Part shown: in pieces, positions 1-8,180 of the stretch
Position numbering within the stretch: position 1 is the first letter of the stretch
How the letters are laid out: each line of letters begins with the position of its first letter
Assembly (NCBI GenBank): GCA_946482355.1
Contig: CAMLRE010000023.1
Coordinates: forward strand, 1-11,606
DNA from: an uncultured Bdellovibrio sp.
GTDB taxonomy: Bacteria > Bdellovibrionota > Bdellovibrionia > Bdellovibrionales > Bdellovibrionaceae
Length of the DNA stretch: 11,606 nucleotides
Reading direction: 5' to 3'
Notes under the pieces: model-generated
Seen by the model: the letters and a program-made list of their open reading frames with translations, nothing else
What the model was told of the DNA's origin: nothing
The model's database searches: none
Program-made: the position numbers and the translations under genes

Positions 1-570
1 AATCTGGCCGGCAAACTTACCTACCTGCGTATTAAATGTCTGTCTGATATTAAACCCTTTGTGCAAGAAGCCCTGGTAAAAATTGAAACTAAAAATCCAA
101 ATGTGAGTTTTGATTTTTCTTACGAAATTTCCGATCAAAAAATTGTGGAAAATTCTGAGGAAATGTTGATAAATTTAATGAAAAAAAGAGCCCAAGAACT
201 GCTCCCAGCTGAGCTTTCCGCAGGCATCAGTTTAGTGGGTCCTCAGAAGCATGATGTCATATTTCTATATAGCGGAAATGACTCACGTTTTTTCTCTTCG
301 CAGGGGCAGCAAAGATCTATCATATTAGCTTTCAAAATGGCTCAAATCGTGTATCATTACAAGGTTAACGGATTCTATCCTGTTTTGTTATTGGATGATG
401 TGTTGTCGGAGCTCGATCAAACTAAGCAAAGTTCGCTTGTTTTGGCGTTGAATGAAATTCAAACTCAGACCTTTTTAACCTCAACTGATATCGAAGTTTT
501 AAAAAAACTGAACATCGATAGAAGCACCGTTTTCAACGTACAAAATGGATTTGTACAAAGCGCAGAATAA
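1..570 (+). CDS. recF: RecF, DNA replication and repair ATPase (partial, C-terminal half)
   Basis: The frame is open from base 1 to the TAA at 568-570, giving 189 residues. RecF is usually about 360 residues, so the N-terminal half with the Walker A motif lies before the window. RecF is an SMC/ABC-like ATPase that binds gapped DNA and helps load RecA through RecFOR. What shows it: a GPQKHD segment matching the family GPHRDD motif, an ABC signature SSQGQQRS (about 295-318), a Walker B/D-loop segment LLLDDVLSELD (about 385-417), and a following QTFLTSTD segment resembling the family QTFITTTD. A GTG at 61 is only an internal valine codon. Its place just before gyrB matches the conserved dnaA-dnaN-recF-gyrB order near oriC. 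Identification is firm; only the 5' end is missing. Confidence 0.95.
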   Translation, partial: NLAGKLTYLRIKCLSDIKPFVQEALVKIETKNPNVSFDFSYEISDQKIVENSEEMLINLMKKRAQELLPAELSAGISLVGPQKHDVIFLYSGNDSRFFSSQGQQRSIILAFKMAQIVYHYKVNGFYPVLLLDDVLSELDQTKQSSLVLALNEIQTQTFLTSTDIEVLKKLNIDRSTVFNVQNGFVQSAE

Positions 571-580
571 AATCTCGCTT

Positions 581-3063
<2,483 letters not shown>

Positions 3064-3073
3064 GGTGTAAAAG

Positions 3074-5545
3074 ATGGATTCAAATGACAACAACGTGCCA
3101 GTAAAAGGCGTTACTAACGTAGATATCAACAAAGAAATGCGCGAAGCTTACTTACAGTACTCAATGTCTGTAATCGTAGGCCGTGCCCTACCCGATGTGC
3201 GTGACGGTTTAAAACCGGTTCACCGTCGTGTATTATTTGCTCAACATGAATTATCAAACACTCACGACAAACCGTACAAAAAATCTGCACGTGTTGTCGG
3301 TGACGTTATCGGTAAATACCATCCGCATGGTGATAATGCCGCTTACGACACTATGGTTCGTATGGCGCAGGATTTCTCGCTTCGTTACCCATTAATCGAC
3401 GGTCAAGGTAACTTCGGTTCGATCGATGGTGATAGTGCGGCCGCTTCTCGTTATACCGAAGTTCGTATGACGAGATTAGCTGAAGAATTATTAGCTGATA
3501 TCGAAAAAGAAACTGTAGCGCATGGTCCGAACTACGACGACTCGTTACAAATTCCGTTAGTTTTACCATCGAAATTTCCAAATCTATTAGTGAACGGTTC
3601 ATCTGGTATCGCAGTAGGTATGGCGACAAACATTCCGCCGCACAACTTAGGCGAAGTGGTTGATGGAGCTATTCATTTAATTAACAATCCTGAGTGTTCA
3701 ATCGATGAATTAATCGAAAAAATTCCAGGGCCAGATTTTCCGACAGCAGGTTTAATCGCCGGTCGTGCGGGAATTTTACAAGCGTACAAAAAAGGTCGCG
3801 GTATCATTACGTTAAAAGCACGTACTGAAATCGAAACTAAAAAAGATCACGAAGAAATCATCGTGACTGAGCTTCCGTACCAAGTAAATAAAGCTAAATT
3901 AATCGAATCTATCGCAGACTTAGTGAAAGAAAAAACAATCGAAGGTATCTCAGATATCCGCGATGAATCTTCACGTGAAGGTATGCGCGTCGTTATTATT
4001 TTAAAACGCGGTGAAAACGGTTCAGTTATCTTAAACCGTTTATTTAAATTCACTCAGTTACAAGTAAGCTTTGGTATTATCATGCTTGCGATCGATGCGA
4101 AAAATCAGCCGGTAACATTTGATTTAAAATCAATGTTAGAAGCTTTCGTTGATCACAGACGTGATGTTGTGACTAAACGTTGTATTTTCGAACTTAAAAA
4201 AGCTCAAGAGCGCGCGCACATTTTAGAAGGCTTGAAAAAAGCTTTAGATAATATCGACGCCGTAATCGCGACTATTAAGGCTTCGAAAGAAGCAAACCAA
4301 GCCCGTGAAGCGTTAATGGATAAATTCCAATTCTCTGAACGCCAAGCTGTTGCGATCTTAGAAATGCGTTTACAACGTTTAACTGGTTTAGAAATTCAAA
4401 AAATCATTGATGAATTAGAAGAAATCACAAAACAGATTAACTGGTTAAAATTCGTGTTATCTGATGTGAAAGAAATCTACAAAATCATCGTTGGCGAATT
4501 AGAAGAAATTAAGAAAAAATACGCTGACAAACGTCGTTCAGAAATCACTGGTGATATGGAAGATCTTGAAGATGAAGATCTAATTGCTGATGAACCAATG
4601 GTTGTGACAATCACAAACACAGGTTACATCAAACGTATCAACACTGAAGAATACCGCGTACAAAAACGCGGCGGTAAAGGTCTAAAAGGTATGGAAACTC
4701 GTGAAGAGGATTACGTAACGGATCTTTTCACGGCTTCGACGAAAACTCAGTTATTAGTGTTCACTGACAAAGGTAAAGTTTACTGGTGTAAAGTTCATAA
4801 ATTACCTCTAGGTAACAGAACTTCTAAAGGTAAAGCGATTGCTAACGTTGTTCAGCTTGCAGCTGGCGAAAAAGTGCGTGCAATTCTTCCGGTGAATGAA
4901 TTCTCTGAAAATAAATACGTTGTGATGTTAACTGAAAAAGGGATCATCAAAAAAACATCTCTTGATTCATTCAGCAACCCTCGCCAAGCAGGTATTATTG
5001 CCTTAACAACTGATCTTGAAGATCAATTAGTGGCTGCAAAAATTTCTGATGGCCAATCAGATATTTTCATCGCAACTAAAGAAGGTATGTCGATTCGTTT
5101 CAACGAAGATGACGTGCGCGGCATGGGCCGTTCTGCCCGCGGCGTAAAAGGTATTACTTTAGCTAAAGACGATATCGTTGTAGGTATGCAAGTGATCGAA
5201 AAAGACACGAAAGATACTTTATTAATGGTCACTTCTAAAGGTTACGGTAAACGTTCTGAGGTTGAAGAATACCGCGTACAATCTCGTGGCGGTGTTGGTA
5301 TCATCACTCAAAAAACAACTGATAAAGTTGGTAACGTAGTTGGAACATTAAAAGTAAATGCAACTCAAGAGTTAATCTTATCAACGGATCAAGGCCAAGT
5401 TATCAGAATGAAAATCTCTGATATTTCAGTTCTTGGACGTAACACTCAAGGTGTTAGATTAATTAACTTAGATGAGAAGCAAGAGTTCGTTTCAGGTTTA
5501 GCTGTTGTCGATGATGAAGATAAAGCTGGCGAAGAAATCCACTAA
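3074..5545 (+). CDS. gyrA: DNA gyrase subunit A
   Basis: GyrA is the DNA-cleaving and wrapping subunit of gyrase. The ATG at 3074 has AGGGTG at 3062-3067 overlapping the gyrB stop, so translation is probably coupled. The protein has 823 residues, slightly shorter than E. coli (875), with a short acidic tail. The catalytic tyrosine is Y127 in AASRYTE, an offset of 5 from E. coli Y122. The quinolone region reads KYHPHGDNAAYD, so E. coli S83 corresponds to N88 and D87 to D92. PNLLVNGSSGIAVGMATN and the EIPYQVNKA-like segment are conserved. The C-terminal beta-pinwheel begins near residue 505 and carries the wrapping GyrA-box QKRGGKG at 530-536, which separates GyrA from ParC. A degenerate copy QSRGGVG lies at 736-742. 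The last 35 bases overlap the next gene. Confidence 0.98.
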   Translation: MDSNDNNVPVKGVTNVDINKEMREAYLQYSMSVIVGRALPDVRDGLKPVHRRVLFAQHELSNTHDKPYKKSARVVGDVIGKYHPHGDNAAYDTMVRMAQDFSLRYPLIDGQGNFGSIDGDSAAASRYTEVRMTRLAEELLADIEKETVAHGPNYDDSLQIPLVLPSKFPNLLVNGSSGIAVGMATNIPPHNLGEVVDGAIHLINNPECSIDELIEKIPGPDFPTAGLIAGRAGILQAYKKGRGIITLKARTEIETKKDHEEIIVTELPYQVNKAKLIESIADLVKEKTIEGISDIRDESSREGMRVVIILKRGENGSVILNRLFKFTQLQVSFGIIMLAIDAKNQPVTFDLKSMLEAFVDHRRDVVTKRCIFELKKAQERAHILEGLKKALDNIDAVIATIKASKEANQAREALMDKFQFSERQAVAILEMRLQRLTGLEIQKIIDELEEITKQINWLKFVLSDVKEIYKIIVGELEEIKKKYADKRRSEITGDMEDLEDEDLIADEPMVVTITNTGYIKRINTEEYRVQKRGGKGLKGMETREEDYVTDLFTASTKTQLLVFTDKGKVYWCKVHKLPLGNRTSKGKAIANVVQLAAGEKVRAILPVNEFSENKYVVMLTEKGIIKKTSLDSFSNPRQAGIIALTTDLEDQLVAAKISDGQSDIFIATKEGMSIRFNEDDVRGMGRSARGVKGITLAKDDIVVGMQVIEKDTKDTLLMVTSKGYGKRSEVEEYRVQSRGGVGIITQKTTDKVGNVVGTLKVNATQELILSTDQGQVIRMKISDISVLGRNTQGVRLINLDEKQEFVSGLAVVDDEDKAGEEIH
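4645..4663 (+). repeat. 19-nt direct repeat in gyrA, copy 1
   Basis: TGAAGAATACCGCGTACAA here is identical to 5263-5281. Both encode EEYRVQ ahead of a GyrA-box or box-like blade segment of the C-terminal domain. Identity at synonymous positions is higher than blade homology alone would require. Confidence 0.85.
5263..5281 (+). repeat. 19-nt direct repeat in gyrA, copy 2
   Basis: This is the second exact copy of the 19-nt unit at 4645-4663, in the same reading frame, 618 nt downstream. It precedes the degenerate box QSRGGVG. Confidence 0.85.
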
Positions 5546-6332
5546 GTTATTCACACTTTTCTTAATGGCAGGCGCGATTTGCGCTTGCCAATCAAGAGCC
5601 GAAAAGTTCTTTCATTTGGCTCAGGAAAAAATTGAACAGCGTCAGTTCTTAGACGCTGTTGATCTATTAGAAAACTCTGCAGAGCTAGAAAAAAATAATC
5701 GTCTTTGGTCAAAAACCGAATTCGAAATCGCTCGTATTTTGCGTTTTGAAATTCACGACTACAATAAAGCACTCATGGTTTACCGTGAACTTATTTTAAA
5801 ATCTGAAGACGCCTCAATTCGTTTATTATCACAAGAGGCTATCGCCGAAGTTTATTTTGAAAATATTCAAGACTACACAACTGCGGTTAAAGAATATCTT
5901 TTATTAGAATCACTTATTAAAGACCCGGAAAAGTTAGAGCAAATCCGACTTAAAATTGCCCAGTGTTACCGTTACACTGGAAGTTTCAAAACAGCCTTAG
6001 AATATATCGACGTGTTTTTAGGAACTTCTAAACACGAAAAAAATGCGTTTTTAAAATTAAAAGCGCAGACCTTTACTTCACTTGGCCAATACGATGAAGC
6101 GATTAAGAACTATCACTTAATTTTGGCCAACGATCCGAAATATTTTGCCGATGAAAACCTATATGTAGTGGTGGCTATGACTTACGAAGAAAAACAGGAT
6201 TACAAAGCGGCCATTGCCTACCTGACCCAAAATAAAGACAAAATCAAAGATCAATCTTACTACGATCTAAGAATTAAGCGTCTAAATGAAAAGTTGGTGA
6301 ATAAACCTTTCACTAAAGGGGTGCGCAAATGA
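5511..6332 (+). CDS. TPR-repeat lipoprotein of unknown function
   Basis: I do not recognise a named family. From ATG 5511 the protein is 273 residues. The start is uncertain: TTG 5505 and ATG 5514 are also possible, and none has a clear Shine-Dalgarno. All lie inside the end of gyrA. The N-terminus is a signal peptide: a basic stretch (KIKLAKKSTK), a hydrophobic core (about residues 13-23) and a cysteine-containing end ICAC. C26 is the likely lipidated residue, although -2 is a cysteine, which is atypical; C24 is less likely because -1 would be isoleucine. The rest is helical with TPR-like repeats, clearest around KAQTFTSLGQYDEAIKNYHL (about residues 181-200), and with earlier degenerate copies such as YNKALMVYRELI and YTTAVKEYLLLE. 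It probably sits on a periplasm-facing membrane leaflet and binds other proteins. It overlaps atpZ by 4 nt (ATGA), suggesting coupling. BamD-like roles cannot be assigned. Confidence 0.85.
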   Translation: MMKIKLAKKSTKLFTLFLMAGAICACQSRAEKFFHLAQEKIEQRQFLDAVDLLENSAELEKNNRLWSKTEFEIARILRFEIHDYNKALMVYRELILKSEDASIRLLSQEAIAEVYFENIQDYTTAVKEYLLLESLIKDPEKLEQIRLKIAQCYRYTGSFKTALEYIDVFLGTSKHEKNAFLKLKAQTFTSLGQYDEAIKNYHLILANDPKYFADENLYVVVAMTYEEKQDYKAAIAYLTQNKDKIKDQSYYDLRIKRLNEKLVNKPFTKGVRK

Positions 6333-6559
6333 GTACGCCAAATCCTAAACCACCGAAGCAAAATAAGTACCTCATGTTTGGAGCGATTGGCTTTGAATTG
6401 ATATCGCTTATTTTATTTGCAATCTATGGTGGCGAGTACGCGGTCAAACAGGGCTACCCGAATTACCTTAAGGCTTTATTGATTGTCTTGGCCTTTGTTG
6501 TGTGGTTTATCAGTCTTATCACTAAGTTACGTGCGATCGAAAAAAATAAAGATCAGTAG
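6329..6559 (+). CDS. atpZ: AtpZ-like F-ATPase accessory membrane protein
   Basis: This 76-residue protein has a polar, proline-rich N-terminus (STPNPKPPKQNK), two predicted membrane helices (about residues 15-33 and 47-66) and a basic, charged tail (KLRAIEKNKDQ). Small two-helix proteins encoded just before atpI/atpB are typically the AtpZ/'ATPase gene 1' family, thought to aid assembly or Mg/Ca transport with AtpI. The assignment rests on topology, the GxxFEL-type first helix, length and position ahead of atpB; similarity is not strong residue by residue. The start overlaps the previous stop as ATGA, with AGGGG at 6317-6321 as a good ribosome site. Confidence 0.65.
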   Translation: MSTPNPKPPKQNKYLMFGAIGFELISLILFAIYGGEYAVKQGYPNYLKALLIVLAFVVWFISLITKLRAIEKNKDQ

Positions 6560-6572
6560 AAAGAATCCACAA

Positions 6573-6929
6573 ATGATTAAAAAAATTGCAACTATTTCTC
6601 TGCTAACGGCAGTTGTAGCTGGTTTAGCTACTTGGTTTTTCGGAAAACCAACGATGGCCGCAACAGCTGTTGTTTGCCATCTTCTTCTGATTTTAAATTT
6701 GCTAGGAATTTGGCTTATTTGGAGAGTGGTTTTCGAGAAAAAATCCGTTGCCCTAGGGGTCGCGGTCATTATATTAAAATACCCGTTACTTGGATATATC
6801 GTAATACAGATGAGCCGCCAGAGTTGGTTTGATTCTATTGGCTTATTAATCGGATTTTTATCGTTTGTATTTTCGATTGTGTTAGTAGCTCTGTACAAAC
6901 AGAAACTAGATAAAGAAATTAAACCGTAA
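6573..6929 (+). CDS. atpI: AtpI-like ATP synthase protein I
   Basis: The ATG at 6573 gives 118 residues. The frame stays open back to 6483, but that extension runs through atpZ. There are four predicted membrane helices (about residues 5-23, 30-54, 57-80 and 88-108) and a charged end KQKLDKEIKP. This matches the size and topology of ATP synthase subunit I, which assists assembly of the c-ring and is usually encoded directly before atpB, as here. A lysine in the third helix (ILKYPLLGY) resembles the conserved lysine of that family. The gap to atpZ is 13 nt with only a weak AGAAAG site. The stop codon overlaps the AAGGA site of atpB. Sequence conservation in this family is low, so the call is supported mainly by context. 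Confidence 0.6.
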   Translation: MIKKIATISLLTAVVAGLATWFFGKPTMAATAVVCHLLLILNLLGIWLIWRVVFEKKSVALGVAVIILKYPLLGYIVIQMSRQSWFDSIGLLIGFLSFVFSIVLVALYKQKLDKEIKP

Positions 6930-6938
6930 GGAAGTCGT

Positions 6939-7625
6939 ATGCATTTTAATTGGACGCAATTAATCCCTGGAGTAGGTCACCACTACATTCACGTAGCTAC
7001 TTTATTATTAGCAGCAATCATCACTATTTTATTAGGTGTTGTAGCTCGCGTAACTTTAGGTTCTGGCGATGCAGCTGTTATCCCAACGAACAAATTTTCT
7101 GTTCGCGGTGTTTTCGAATTCTTAACTGAATACATTTACAATTTAGCAAACCAAGTTATTGGTCACCACGGTCGTCATTTCGCTCCTTACTTTGCAGCGA
7201 TCTTTACTTTCGTTTTAATCAACAACTTCTTAGGTTTAATTCCTGGTATGACTCCAGCGACTGACAACTTCAACACGACGTTTGCATTCGGTATGTTTTC
7301 TTTCTTAGCGTATAACGTGATTGGTTTAAAAGAAGGTGGTTTAGGTTACCTTAAACATTTCTTAGGACCAGTAATGGCTTTAGCTCCGTTGATGTTAATC
7401 ATCGAGTTAATCTCTCACTTTATCCGTCCATTAACTTTAGGTTTACGTTTAGCGAACGTGATGACAGGTGACCACGCGGTATTAACAGTTTTCTTAAACT
7501 TATTCCCGATCGGTCCTGCAATTCCGTTCTACTTAATGGGAATGCTTGTTTGCGTAATTCAAGCGTTCGTATTCACTTTATTATCAATGGTCTACGTGGC
7601 TCTTGCTACAGCCCACGACCACTAA
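6939..7625 (+). CDS. atpB: F-type ATP synthase Fo subunit a
   Basis: Subunit a forms the stator half-channels through which ions reach the c-ring in the inner membrane. The 228-residue protein has multiple membrane helices. The essential arginine is R170 in LTLGLRLANVMTGD (E. coli R210 in SLGLRLFGNMYAGE), and Q208 in VIQAF matches E. coli Q252. E. coli E219 is replaced by D178. The NNFLGLIPG segment at 95-103 is typical of the family. AAGGA at 6928-6932 sits 6 nt before the ATG and overlaps the atpI stop. Of 33 leucine codons, 29 are TTA, in contrast to mixed leucine use in atpI just upstream. atpE follows after 32 nt. Confidence 0.97.
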   Translation: MHFNWTQLIPGVGHHYIHVATLLLAAIITILLGVVARVTLGSGDAAVIPTNKFSVRGVFEFLTEYIYNLANQVIGHHGRHFAPYFAAIFTFVLINNFLGLIPGMTPATDNFNTTFAFGMFSFLAYNVIGLKEGGLGYLKHFLGPVMALAPLMLIIELISHFIRPLTLGLRLANVMTGDHAVLTVFLNLFPIGPAIPFYLMGMLVCVIQAFVFTLLSMVYVALATAHDH

Positions 7626-7645
7626 TTAACTGGTACTTAGGTATC

Positions 7646-7651
7646 AAGGAG
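7646..7651 (+). promoter_or_regulatory. Strong ribosome binding site of atpE
   Basis: AAGGAG lies 6 nt before the ATG at 7658. It is the best Shine-Dalgarno on the plus strand here, in keeping with the need for many c subunits per complex. It decides the start, since the same frame is open upstream through atpB. Confidence 0.85.
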
Positions 7652-7657
7652 AAACAC

Positions 7658-7984
7658 ATGAAAAAGGCAATCGTATTTGCTACAACATTATTAGCTTCTG
7701 TTAGCGTTTTCGCACAAGAAGCTGCTGCAACTGCAACTACTGGTTCAAACAGTGGTTTAATCGCTTTATCTGCTGCAATCGCTATCGGTTTAGCAGTATT
7801 CGGTGGTACAGCTGCTCAAGGTAAAGCTGCTTCTGCTGCTTTAGAAGGTATGGCTCGTAATCCAGCTGCATCTGACAAATTATTCACTCCGCTTATCTTA
7901 GCTTTAGCTCTTATCGAGTCTTTAGTTATCTTAGCGTTCCTAGTTGCTTTCGTAAAATTACCAGCAGCTGGTTTCGGTTTCTAA
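7658..7984 (+). CDS. atpE: F-type ATP synthase Fo subunit c with N-terminal signal-like segment
   Basis: Subunit c forms the rotating ring that carries H+ or Na+. The mature part is a two-helix hairpin: helix 1 about residues 33-58, polar loop ARNP at 66-69 and helix 2 about residues 76-100. The ion-binding acid is E87 in LALIESLVI. The protein is 108 residues, longer than the common 70-90, because it starts with MKKAIVFATTLLASVSVFAQ, which reads as a cleavable signal peptide (cut near A19/Q20). Q54 and S88 align by eye with Q32 and S66 of sodium-binding c subunits, but T67 and Y70 equivalents are leucines, so ion choice is unsettled. The helix-1 glycine ladder is partly replaced (GGTAAQG). 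The gene ends a plus-strand run and is followed by a terminator. Confidence 0.96.
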   Translation: MKKAIVFATTLLASVSVFAQEAAATATTGSNSGLIALSAAIAIGLAVFGGTAAQGKAASAALEGMARNPAASDKLFTPLILALALIESLVILAFLVAFVKLPAAGFGF

Positions 7985-8012
7985 TTTTTTTCGTAAGAAA
8001 AATCTTAAAACT

Positions 8013-8047
8013 AAAAAGAGTCGGTTTAATACCGGCTCTTTTTTTTT
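8013..8047 (+). terminator. Intrinsic terminator after atpE
   Basis: AAAAAGAGTCGGT at 8013-8025 pairs with ACCGGCTCTTTTT from 8031 with one G-T wobble, loop TTAAT, and runs into nine T (8039-8047). It lies 28 nt after the atpE stop and probably ends the gyr-atp transcript. Confidence 0.9.
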
Positions 8048-8050
8048 GCG

Positions 8051-8075
8051 AAAAAAAGGTAGGCCGTACCTTTTT
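8051..8075. terminator. Second hairpin, likely terminator for minus-strand reads
   Basis: AAAAAGGTA at 8053-8061 pairs with TACCTTTTT at 8067-8075 around GGCCG. Read on the minus strand it is followed by seven T (8057-8051), so it fits a minus-strand terminator; the plus-strand tail is five T then GGGG. It also resembles the palindrome at 8160-8180. Confidence 0.6.
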
Positions 8076-8102
8076 GGGGAGCAGAGAGTTATTTTAGGAA
8101 AT

Positions 8103-8140
8103 AAAAAACCCAAGGTTTTCGCCTTGGGTTTTGTTTTTTT
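8103..8140. terminator. Bidirectional intrinsic terminator
   Basis: AAAACCCAAGG at 8105-8115 pairs perfectly with CCTTGGGTTTT at 8122-8132, loop TTTTCG. A T-run (8134-8140) follows on the plus strand, and six A at 8103-8108 give a U-tract on the minus strand. It suits the convergent arrangement of atpE and the phosphohexomutase gene. Confidence 0.85.
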
Positions 8141-8159
8141 AATGGAATATAACTGTAGT

Positions 8160-8180
8160 AAAAAAGGCCTGGCACCTTTT
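8160..8180 (-). terminator. Hairpin at the stop codon of the phosphohexomutase gene
   Basis: On the minus strand AAAAGG (8180-8175), loop TGCCAGG, CCTTTT and further T form a short hairpin with six T. It overlaps the TAA stop at 8181-8179. It equals the palindrome AAAAGGTGCC(T/A)GGCACCTTTT with two bases lost, so it may be a decayed repeat used as a terminator. Confidence 0.55.

Noticed and set aside
61..63. GTG at 61 as a gene start
   Set aside because: The recF frame is already open from base 1 and the protein upstream of 61 fits RecF, so this is an internal codon.
3351..5232. Open minus-strand frames inside gyrA (3351-3629, 3847-4053 and 5023-5232)
   Set aside because: Antisense to well conserved GyrA domains and without protein-like features.
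6483..6572. Upstream extension of the atpI frame to 6483
   Set aside because: It would run through atpZ in another frame and add a non-membrane leader; the ATG at 6573 gives a normal subunit I length and topology.
6527..6898. Minus-strand 123-residue and plus-strand 66-residue frames over atpI
   Set aside because: They overlap a four-helix membrane protein in operon context and show no independent support.
7631..7645. Small hairpin GGTAC/GTATC before the atpE ribosome site
   Set aside because: Only five pairs including a wobble; too weak to call a regulatory element.
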